DNA from: CAVQBL01 sp963710715
Lineage (GTDB): Bacteria; Pseudomonadota; Gammaproteobacteria; DSM-16500
Assembly (NCBI GenBank): GCA_963710715.1
Contig: CAVQBL010000016.1
Span: forward strand, 434,001 to 498,000
Length of the DNA: 64,000 bases
Direction: 5' to 3'
Shown: positions 54,346 through 61,273 of the stretch, piece after piece
Layout: every line of letters begins with the position of its first letter
Position numbering within the stretch: the first letter of the stretch is position 1
Notes under the pieces: model-generated
What the model saw: only the letters and a program-made list of their open reading frames with translations
The model's database searches: none
Told to the model about the DNA's origin: nothing
Translations under genes and position numbers: made by a program

Positions 54346-55656
54346 ATGAGTCGAGTAAGGGGGGGAACAGTTAGTGGCAAAAAAGCAGATCGAATCATTT
54401 CTCCGCATGAGATATATGTTGGAGGGGGTTACCGAACTGATGTGCAAGCAGCTGTAGGGCTATGGGTGGACAGGCCATTTAAAGATGATATGGCGGGTAT
54501 TCCCGGTGTCGCTACTGATGATGAGACACGAAAAGCTTTAGGTAAAATTGTTGATAAACTATTGGGTAAAAGTGTTTTTGATTTATTAGCACAGCAAGTT
54601 GAAGAAATACGCAACTCTATTAACTTTCAAAGTAAAAAAGACGTTATTAATAATGAATGGAAAAATATTAGTATTCCTACAGACTCTGATCATGAAAAAA
54701 TAACTAAAAAAATATCCGAAATAAGTCAGCGTGTAGATAAGCAAATTAAAGACGATGTTAATCTTTGTAGGGGTCTCACAATAGCTATATCTACTGCATT
54801 TAAAACGATTATTCCTGAAGGAGAAAGAAGTGATGATAGCAAGCCTATTCCTGCTAATAGGCTTAATGGTGTGATTATCCTAGTAAATAAGCTACTAAAT
54901 CCGGAAATTCCGCTTGAAAATACCGAATTACAGAATTTTTTAAATTATCAACAACAGCAAAATAGGCAAGAAACACAAATTCTCATCAGTAAACTACGCA
55001 AGCTTGTAGATGATGCACGGCCATCTGTAGTAAAGGCGGATGAGAAACAAGGAGAAGAAGATGTGCTAACTTTTGCAAAAGAAGAGAAAGAAATGTGGAC
55101 GGATTATGAAAAAGAAATCTTAGAACTCAAAGAAGAGAGTCTCGGAAAAAATTTATCTAAGATTTGGTCGTTAAGACAGGGAGATAAAATTAAAAATAGT
55201 CATTATGACCCGGGATTACAGAAGTTGATACTTGATACAGATCACTCTAATTATGTAAAACTATGCCAATTAATTAGTGAAACTCTTAAGACTTGTTTGA
55301 CGTATAAAGAGTCTACTTCACCAGGTATCAATAAGAAGGTTACACTCCTTGAGCACCAAGTAACAGCGATAGCTAAACGATTTTTTACGCAGCCTAGCTT
55401 TAGTTTTAGCTATATTAATCCTACGCATGACTTATTATTAGGTGCTTTAAAGGCAATCAAAGACACAAAATCGCATAGGATAACTATGTATCAGCCGGAC
55501 ACAGAAAAGAATGATCATGATAAAAAATTTCTAGAAGGAATAAACAATATTTTAGAAAAATTTACCCCTGAACATATGCAGCGATCATCTTCAAGGCCAG
55601 CTACTCCTGCCCCATCATCCCAGAGACCCACTACGCCTATTCCTCCGAGAAAATGA
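54346..55656 (+). CDS. Unrecognised coiled-coil protein, type B (first copy)
   Basis: 436 residues, starting MSRVRGG. Predicted mostly helical with charged coiled-coil stretches (DVLTFAKEEKEMWTDYEKEI; LRKLVDDARPSVVKADEKQG). The C-terminus is a disordered Pro/Ser/Thr segment ending RPTTPIPPRK. No signal peptide, no membrane segment, no family recognised. It resembles the gene at 56334: both start MSR(V/A)R, carry a central (N)NEW/NQQW block and a T/P-rich basic end. It is followed closely by a small ankyrin-like gene, a pairing repeated at the second copy. CGAGGAGAAA precedes the ATG. Confidence 0.6.
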   Translation: MSRVRGGTVSGKKADRIISPHEIYVGGGYRTDVQAAVGLWVDRPFKDDMAGIPGVATDDETRKALGKIVDKLLGKSVFDLLAQQVEEIRNSINFQSKKDVINNEWKNISIPTDSDHEKITKKISEISQRVDKQIKDDVNLCRGLTIAISTAFKTIIPEGERSDDSKPIPANRLNGVIILVNKLLNPEIPLENTELQNFLNYQQQQNRQETQILISKLRKLVDDARPSVVKADEKQGEEDVLTFAKEEKEMWTDYEKEILELKEESLGKNLSKIWSLRQGDKIKNSHYDPGLQKLILDTDHSNYVKLCQLISETLKTCLTYKESTSPGINKKVTLLEHQVTAIAKRFFTQPSFSFSYINPTHDLLLGALKAIKDTKSHRITMYQPDTEKNDHDKKFLEGINNILEKFTPEHMQRSSSRPATPAPSSQRPTTPIPPRK

Positions 55657-55753
55657 TGAGTACTTGAAATTATGTTCAAAAGTTGATATCTTGTGGATAA
55701 TATTTACACTATTCTGCAAGCTAAATTAATTCTCAATATAGGATAAAGACAAG

Positions 55754-56200
55754 ATGTTTCGTTCTAATAACCCATTCGATTCCGAAGATGTTGCGTTAAT
55801 CCATGCTATTTGTAAAACCTCGCCTGCTGATGAAAAAGATTTCGAAAAAAAAACGAATGAACTCGATAAAATTTTAAAAAAAAATCCCCAGATAATTGAA
55901 GCACTTTGTCCGAATGGTTTTACTCCATTTCTTACTGCGGTTGCCAATGAAAACCCACAAATTGCATGGTATCTTGTAGGAAAAAAAGCTAGGTTAGATG
56001 CACAAGTAAATAATAATTATGCAACTTATTACATAGCGCTGTGGGAAAAAATTGAGATTGACTGGAAACTAAATGATAAAGTGCTCGACTATATATACAA
56101 AGCTGTTAGGCAGAAAGATAATGCCCCATTACCATCTAAACCTGAACCTATAGAAGCGAAAGAAGATATTGAGAGATCGACAGTGAGCTTGTCCAGATAA
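55754..56200 (+). CDS. Small ankyrin-like protein (first copy)
   Basis: 148 residues. One clear ankyrin-style unit pair: ALIHAICKTSPADE, then NPQIIEALCPNGFTPFLTAVANENPQIAWYLVGKKARLDAQ, here cut as two motifs (NGFTPFLTAVANENPQIAWY and LVGKKARLDAQVNN). The matching segments in the genes at 57867 and 58766 read GNTPFISACLAGNKQLIQFF and LSTPLISACKAGSNEKLIRF. It begins MFRSNNPF, comparable to MFRCFPCV in the third copy. The tail is polar and ends STVSLSR. No membrane or signal sequence. Probably a protein-interaction adaptor or small effector; the family is not recognised beyond ankyrin similarity. Confidence 0.6.
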   Translation: MFRSNNPFDSEDVALIHAICKTSPADEKDFEKKTNELDKILKKNPQIIEALCPNGFTPFLTAVANENPQIAWYLVGKKARLDAQVNNNYATYYIALWEKIEIDWKLNDKVLDYIYKAVRQKDNAPLPSKPEPIEAKEDIERSTVSLSR

Positions 56201-56210
56201 GAATTTCCTG

Positions 56211-56248
56211 CAAATCTTTTGTTTTTTCCCATGAGACGATATACTCCC
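56211..56248 (+). promoter_or_regulatory. Promoter-like repeat upstream of the second type-B gene
   Basis: TTTTGT and TATACT 17 bp apart, within a 38-bp stretch that matches the region before gcvT (59558-59595) at most positions, including ATCTTTTGTTTTT, TGAGACG and TATACTCCC. The -35 is poor but the -10 good. A copy so similar in front of unrelated genes implies duplication of a promoter segment. Confidence 0.55.
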
Positions 56249-56333
56249 TTTTCTGCTGTAGAGGAATTACATACTTGGGAATTTTGAGCAAAATGACCCC
56301 CAAGCAATAAGAAAATACGTACGAGGATAAGTT

Positions 56334-57800
56334 ATGAGTCGAGCTCGAGCCAGTACAAAAGAAGTACAAGATTTATTAGATGTAAAGAACCCTTTAGATT
56401 TACTTGTAAAAAGTATGGGGCATACATTTAGAGATGTTGCCGGATCTAATTTAGCAAATAAAGTAAATAGACCGTGGGGATTATCAGGCCTAACTCCCCC
56501 TGAATATGTGCAAGATCTTTTACAGATCTTATTGGTTGAAAAGTTATTACAAAAACATATTTTCAATAAACGATTACGAAGAGTGATCGAAGATCAGCGC
56601 ATAAAGATTAATGCTAGTCAAAAAAATGCGACAGACAAAAAAGATGATGCTATAAATCAGCAATGGGAAATTACTTTAAAAAGCAGTGATTCTAAGTACA
56701 ATGAGATACTCAATTTGAGAGAGGAAGCACGGCAAGTATGCAAAGTAGAAGCAGAGAGGTTGATACGAATTCCGAAGGATTTTTTAGAAAAAATATTTGA
56801 AAAATATGTAAGTAAAATCGGTAAAGATGAATTTGCAAAGATAAAGGCGCTAGATGAACCGTATCCTTCCCCACTTGACAATATCGTTGAAATAGCCGAA
56901 GAAACCATGGAGCTTTTTTTTGATAAGCAAGAGTTTCCAGCGGAGCAGATTGTTGAAAAATTCAAAGAAATGTACCGAAGATATGAAGAAAATGAAGTCA
57001 AAATAATCAGGGTTGACTATAAACAAAAGTTAACAAGTTTAATTGATGAAAACAAAAATATAGATTCGCGTTGGCCGAAAATGAAGGAAAAGGTTAGCTT
57101 TTATTTCAGTAGAACCGGAAAAAGCATAACAGCGTTTGATATAATAATGAGCCCTAGGCAAAAGAGAAAGCAAGAGGAATCTAGTTATAAAGATTGTGAG
57201 AAACTCTATCATCTTCTTAATGCAATTCTTCAAATTGAATCGAAATGTAATGAGTTTCCCCAAGTTAAAAAATCGGAAAAAATCCAGGAACAAATTAAGT
57301 TGCTGCAGCAAGTCACAGATGAAATATGTAAAAAATTCGAAGATTCTAATTTTAATACGATCTCTGATAAAGATAATAAGCTTGAAATTGATAAGGCTCT
57401 CGAAAATGGCGTCGAAATAAAAGATCCTAACTCTGTTAATACCCCCAATAATGTATGTGAGCAGCTCAAACAAATTTTATTCAAAAACAGAATGAAGCCA
57501 AGTAGAGGAAGCATCTTTATGGGCGTAGTTCAAGAAGCAAAGCAAGAGGTTTCTCAAGCTTTTGTCTGTGTGCTTCGTCCCAAAAAACCTGATTCTAGTA
57601 AACCACCAAAGCCTGTTCAAGAGAGTGCACGCAAAGTTTTTGTTAAGCACGTGGAAGCAATTTTAAAAGACTTTTTTCCTGGGGCAGTAATGTCGTTACT
57701 AAGCCAACAGCCAATATCGATATCGACATCGTCACAAACCCAGATGCCAAGTATCGCGAATAGGGATGGGGTGGCTTTAACACCGACACGGTCTCGTTAA
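56334..57800 (+). CDS. Unrecognised coiled-coil protein, type B (second copy)
   Basis: 488 residues starting MSRARAS. Strongly charged and helical (NLREEARQVCKVEAERLI; EQIVEKFKEMYRRYEENEVK), consistent with extended coiled coil. The last 60 residues are Ser/Pro/Gln-rich and end LTPTRSR. It shares layout and the NQQWEI-type block with the gene at 54346 and, like it, is followed by a small ankyrin-like gene. No signal peptide or membrane segment; function unknown. CGAGGATAAG precedes the ATG. Confidence 0.6.
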   Translation: MSRARASTKEVQDLLDVKNPLDLLVKSMGHTFRDVAGSNLANKVNRPWGLSGLTPPEYVQDLLQILLVEKLLQKHIFNKRLRRVIEDQRIKINASQKNATDKKDDAINQQWEITLKSSDSKYNEILNLREEARQVCKVEAERLIRIPKDFLEKIFEKYVSKIGKDEFAKIKALDEPYPSPLDNIVEIAEETMELFFDKQEFPAEQIVEKFKEMYRRYEENEVKIIRVDYKQKLTSLIDENKNIDSRWPKMKEKVSFYFSRTGKSITAFDIIMSPRQKRKQEESSYKDCEKLYHLLNAILQIESKCNEFPQVKKSEKIQEQIKLLQQVTDEICKKFEDSNFNTISDKDNKLEIDKALENGVEIKDPNSVNTPNNVCEQLKQILFKNRMKPSRGSIFMGVVQEAKQEVSQAFVCVLRPKKPDSSKPPKPVQESARKVFVKHVEAILKDFFPGAVMSLLSQQPISISTSSQTQMPSIANRDGVALTPTRSR

Positions 57801-57866
57801 AAAGGTGTACCTTTATTTTATTTGTGGTAATCTTATAAACCAACGTTTACTTTGGAGGGAGACAAG

Positions 57867-58541
57867 ATGTCTGGGGCTAGAATAGCTACTCAATTAATGA
57901 CTTCATCAACCAATGGTCCTAAAGAGGCTGGTATTAATGAACAGCTTATTAGTATAGCCAAAAAGATTGAGCAAGCTTCGGCGTCTCCAACAGAGCAAGC
58001 TTTGCTCATCAATGAGTTGTGTGCTATTAAAATTGAAGCTTCGAACAAGAAGGTAGCTGGTTTTCAAATAGAAACACTAAAGCGTTATCCCAATTTAGTA
58101 GATGAACCTGATCTTTATTTTGGTAATACACCATTTATTTCTGCGTGCCTAGCAGGAAATAAACAGTTAATTCAATTTTTCGCTGCAAGAAAAGATGTTG
58201 ATTTTAGCGCGGAAAATAATAGAGGCGAAACAGGGCTTGCTATTGTATGCTCAAACTTCGCAGGTGATGAGCATAAAGAGTTACGTAATATAGTAATGGG
58301 AATAAAACAATCAACTTTTAGGGATAGCTATTATTCAGCAAAATCAGAAATATTAACAAAAAGAGGCTTTTTGTCTTTCTCTCAATCACAAGCTGCTGCC
58401 ACATCTTTGCCAGAATCAGTTGTTAAGACTGGGAATTCAAGTCCGAGTGAAAGAAGTCCCTCTGGTAGTCTCGATCAAAGTCCTGTGCAAGAGTCTCTTC
58501 AAGCGCCTTCTACAGACCGTCGTACTCTTATTCTGGCGTAA
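57867..58541 (+). CDS. Small ankyrin-like protein (second copy)
   Basis: 224 residues from ATG 57867 (GGAGGGAGACAAG upstream; the TTG 15 bases before overlaps the ribosome-binding site). The ankyrin-type core is about residues 45-125: LLINELCAIKIEAS, LKRYPNLVDEPDLYFGNTPF, ISACLAGNKQLIQFFAARKD and NRGETGLAIVCSNFAGDEHK. A Ser-rich disordered tail ends STDRRTLILA. It follows the second type-B gene by 66 bases and is followed by a terminator hairpin, so the B/ankyrin pair may be one transcript. Confidence 0.62.
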   Translation: MSGARIATQLMTSSTNGPKEAGINEQLISIAKKIEQASASPTEQALLINELCAIKIEASNKKVAGFQIETLKRYPNLVDEPDLYFGNTPFISACLAGNKQLIQFFAARKDVDFSAENNRGETGLAIVCSNFAGDEHKELRNIVMGIKQSTFRDSYYSAKSEILTKRGFLSFSQSQAAATSLPESVVKTGNSSPSERSPSGSLDQSPVQESLQAPSTDRRTLILA

Positions 58542-58554
58542 ACATAAAAATCTT

Positions 58555-58578
58555 GAAGGCACGTTTTAGCGTGCCTTC
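58555..58578 (+). terminator. Hairpin terminator after the second ankyrin-like gene
   Basis: GAAGGCACG pairs perfectly with CGTGCCTTC around a 6-nt T-rich loop, 13 bases after the stop. There is no strong T-run. Downstream, at 58595-58611, lies TCAGCAATTCTAATTTT, half of the inverted repeat found at 59400-59546. Confidence 0.6.
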
Positions 58579-58765
58579 GTATAAGCCTTAATTATCAGCA
58601 ATTCTAATTTTGACCTGATCTGTCAGCGGGAACCGCTGCTGGCCTTCTATTATTTATTTTCAATTTTTGTTTTCCTCTGTATACTATTTAGCGCGCCTTA
58701 AGCTAAATGGATAGTTTTTGCCAGTTAGTTTCACACTTATAATAATATATAGAGGAGAGGGTAAG

Positions 58766-59383
58766 ATGTTTCGGTGCTTTCCGTGCGTAAAATCAAGTTT
58801 TGTTAAAAGTATAATAGCGAGATTAACAGAACTTTCCCCAGAAACTTTTTCAAAAGATCAACTTGCTAAGATAGCTGAATGTAAAGACCTTGATGAGGCT
58901 AATCTGAAAAAAGCAATTTTAGATCGTATTCCTAATGGACAGTCTGAAATCCCATTAATCCATAGAATATGTGCAGTTAAAACCTCCTCGGAAAAAGGAG
59001 CTGATATTCAAGTAGCTTTGGTGAAGCAAATACTTTTGCTCTGCCCTGATATGACAAATCAGCTCGATCCTGATTTAAGCACGCCACTTATTTCTGCTTG
59101 TAAAGCTGGGAGCAATGAGAAGCTAATTCGGTTTTTTATTAGCCTCAATAAGGAAAAAGATAATACTAAAGAGATTGTAGAGGTAACTGCCAGAGATAAG
59201 GAAGGGAAGACTGCAACTGATTTTATAGCGTCAAATTTCAAGGAAGATAAGGGTTTACTGGATGAAATGTTTGCAGCTGTGTTATGGATGTTAGAGTTAA
59301 AAGCGGGTGGGCTTAGAATGAAGCTTTACCGGCAAGATTCTAAGGCACTTCATGAAGAAAAAGCAGCTACTCTCAAAAAGTAG
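58766..59383 (+). CDS. Small ankyrin-like protein (third copy)
   Basis: 205 residues from ATG 58766 (GAGGAGAGGG upstream; the longer frame from 58718 has no better signal). The N-terminus MFRCFPCVKSSF has paired Cys. The ankyrin-type core reads IPLIHRICAVKTSSEKG, LLCPDMTNQLDPDLSTPLIS, ACKAGSNEKLIRFFISLNKE and RDKEGKTATDFIASNFKED. It ends in a basic helix (ALHEEKAATLKK). It is the last gene of the island and has no type-B partner. MFRCFPC near the start could be a lipidation-type Cys cluster if delivered into a host; speculative. Confidence 0.62.
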   Translation: MFRCFPCVKSSFVKSIIARLTELSPETFSKDQLAKIAECKDLDEANLKKAILDRIPNGQSEIPLIHRICAVKTSSEKGADIQVALVKQILLLCPDMTNQLDPDLSTPLISACKAGSNEKLIRFFISLNKEKDNTKEIVEVTARDKEGKTATDFIASNFKEDKGLLDEMFAAVLWMLELKAGGLRMKLYRQDSKALHEEKAATLKK

Positions 59384-59399
59384 ATAAGCTTTAATTTGT

Positions 59400-59546
59400 C
59401 AGCAATTCTAATTTTAGCTGGCCGTTATTGCGTTAATCAATTTTTGCGCCAATTGTAGGGTGGATTACGGCAAAAGACGCCTAATCCACCCTACGACTAC
59501 GACTTTATATTTACGCAATGACGGCCAGCTAAAATTAGAATTGCTG
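59400..59546. repeat. Nested inverted repeat between the island and gcvT
   Basis: Outer arms of 34 bp (59400-59433 and 59513-59546) match with one mismatch, starting CAGCAATTCTAATTTTAGC and ending in a CGTCATTGCG-like sequence. Inside is a second palindrome (59455-59494) with GTAGGGTGGATTA/TAATCCACCCTAC and a GGC/GCC tip, a sequence type seen dispersed in many proteobacterial genomes. One repeat appears to have inserted into another. Confidence 0.7.
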
Positions 59547-59557
59547 TTAATTTGTCT

Positions 59558-59595
59558 CCAATCTTTTGTTTTTCTCCCTGAGACGGTATACTCCC
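59558..59595 (+). promoter_or_regulatory. Probable gcv operon promoter
   Basis: TTTTGT and TATACT are 17 bp apart, 25-60 bases before gcvT. The same 38-bp block occurs at 56211-56248. No glycine-riboswitch-like structure is visible in the short leader. Confidence 0.5.
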
Positions 59596-59619
59596 GCATA
59601 ATCCTATTCAGGGAATCAC

Positions 59620-60732
59620 ATGGGCAAAAGAACACCCTTATACGAATCTCACCTCGCAGCCAATGCCAAAATCGTTGATTTTGCCGGCTGGGATATGCCA
59701 TTGCATTATGGTTCGCAGTTGCAAGAACATCATTATGTTCGTCAAGATGCAGGTGTGTTCGATGTGTCTCATATGACGGTTGTTGATTTCAAAGGGCAAG
59801 ATGTTACGCCGTATTTACGTTATTTATTAGCAAATAATATTGATCGTTTAACCCCTGGCAAAGCGCTTTATACTTGCATGTTGAATGAGCAAGGGGGAGT
59901 GATTGATGATTTGATCGTTTACAAACTATCCGATGATTTTTACCGCTTAGTCGTAAACTCTGCTACGCGTGACAAAGATTTAGCGTGGTTAAAAAAGCAA
60001 ACACAACGCTACCAAGTTAAAATGCAAGAGCGCAATGATTTTGCCATGCTGGCACTTCAAGGTCCGAAAGTACGTGATAAAATCTCTGCGCTGTTTAAAC
60101 CAGAACAAACTAAGACTATACTTGAATTAAAGCCTTTTCATACAGTTGATTTAAATGGCTGGTTTATTGCGCGTACGGGATATACGGGTGAAGATGGCTT
60201 TGAGATCATGGTACCCATAGCCGAAGCAGCGAATTTTTGGAAAAAAATATTGGCTGCAGGTATTCATCCTTGTGGGTTGGGTGCGCGTGATACCTTACGC
60301 TTAGAAGCAGGACTGAATTTATATGGCTCTGACATGGATGAAAAAGTCACGCCATTGGAATCGAATTTAACGTGGACTGTTATTTTCGAGCCACAAGACC
60401 GGAAATTTATTGGTCGTGAAGCACTTGAGCAACAATTAAATGCAGGTGTTAAGTGGCGTTTAGTGGGATTAGTTCTTGAAGGACAAGGTGTGTTACGCAA
60501 CCATCAAAAAGTGGTGGTTGAAGGTATTGGAGAAGGTGAAATAACCAGTGGTAGTTTTTCGCCTACATTGAATAAAGGTATTGCGCTTGCGCGGGTGCCA
60601 GCAGTCGTGGGTACAGAATGTTTGGTGGAAATGCGTGGTAAGCAAGTGCCCGCGTTAGTTGTTAAACCACCGTTCGTGCGCCAGGGTAAAAAAACATTTC
60701 AGTTATTTAAGATGGAGCGGGAAAATGAGTAG
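59620..60732 (+). CDS. gcvT: Glycine cleavage system aminomethyltransferase (T protein)
   Basis: Transfers the methylene group from the aminomethyl-lipoyl H protein to tetrahydrofolate, releasing ammonia. It is 370 residues, full length: KRTPLYESHLAANAKIVDFA, GWDMPLHYGSQ, DVSHMTVVDFKG, TGYTGEDGFEI, LGARDTLRLEAGLNLYG and the C-terminal GEITSGSFSPTLNKGIALA. AGGGAATC precedes the ATG. First gene of gcvT-gcvH-gcvPA-gcvPB; its end overlaps gcvH by eight bases. Confidence 0.96.
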   Translation: MGKRTPLYESHLAANAKIVDFAGWDMPLHYGSQLQEHHYVRQDAGVFDVSHMTVVDFKGQDVTPYLRYLLANNIDRLTPGKALYTCMLNEQGGVIDDLIVYKLSDDFYRLVVNSATRDKDLAWLKKQTQRYQVKMQERNDFAMLALQGPKVRDKISALFKPEQTKTILELKPFHTVDLNGWFIARTGYTGEDGFEIMVPIAEAANFWKKILAAGIHPCGLGARDTLRLEAGLNLYGSDMDEKVTPLESNLTWTVIFEPQDRKFIGREALEQQLNAGVKWRLVGLVLEGQGVLRNHQKVVVEGIGEGEITSGSFSPTLNKGIALARVPAVVGTECLVEMRGKQVPALVVKPPFVRQGKKTFQLFKMERENE

Positions 60733-61114
60733 TGTGCCAAAAGCGTTAAAATATTCTAGGTCCCATGAATGGGTTCGCAAAGATGAAGAATTCGTCACGA
60801 TCGGTATTACTGATCATGCACAAACGATGTTGGGTGATTTGGTTTATGTGGAATTACCTGAAATAGAAAGCAGTTTTGAAAGCGGCCAAGAATGTGCCGT
60901 AGTGGAATCAGTCAAAGCGGCTGCAGATGTTTATTGTCCTGTGTCGGGTGAAGTCATTGAAGTAAATGAAGCACTTTTAGAACATCCGCAATTAGTTAAT
61001 GAAGATCCTTATGGAAAAGGTTGGCTATTTCGCATACGTCCATTTGAAGGTGACGCAAATAAATTACTTAATGCGGATGAGTATTTAAAACAAGTTGCGT
61101 CGGAGGCACATTAG
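60725..61114 (+). CDS. gcvH: Glycine cleavage system H protein
   Basis: Lipoyl carrier of the glycine cleavage complex, 129 residues. The start ATG 60725 lies inside the end of gcvT; upstream in-frame codons are not needed. KYSRSHEWVRKDEEFVTIGI, the lipoylation site ESVKAAADVY (Lys in VKA) and ELLEHP-like ALLEHPQLVNEDPYGKGWLF in two parts identify it. Standard length and intact. Confidence 0.96.
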   Translation: MSSVPKALKYSRSHEWVRKDEEFVTIGITDHAQTMLGDLVYVELPEIESSFESGQECAVVESVKAAADVYCPVSGEVIEVNEALLEHPQLVNEDPYGKGWLFRIRPFEGDANKLLNADEYLKQVASEAH

Positions 61115-61131
61115 TGAGCTTGAACGTAGCC

Positions 61132-61234
61132 CGTCATTGCGAGGAGCGCTCTTGGCGACGAAGCAATCCAGGCGGTGCGACAATGTTCCCCTGGATTGCT
61201 TCGCCCCATAAAATGCATGGGTCTCGCAATGACG
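61132..61234. repeat. Dispersed palindromic repeat, full form, within the gcv operon
   Basis: Begins CGTCATTGCGAGGAGCG and ends CTCGCAATGACG with GCAATCCAGG and CCTGGATTGCTTCG between. It fills the gap between gcvH and gcvPA and could form a stable hairpin in the operon transcript, changing relative expression. Confidence 0.78.
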
Positions 61235-61273
61235 ATATTTACGCCTATAAATAATTAAGTTCGGAGTCAACGT

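Noticed and set aside
59547..59619. Glycine riboswitch before gcvT
   Set aside because: The leader is too short and lacks the conserved aptamer elements; only a promoter-like block is visible.
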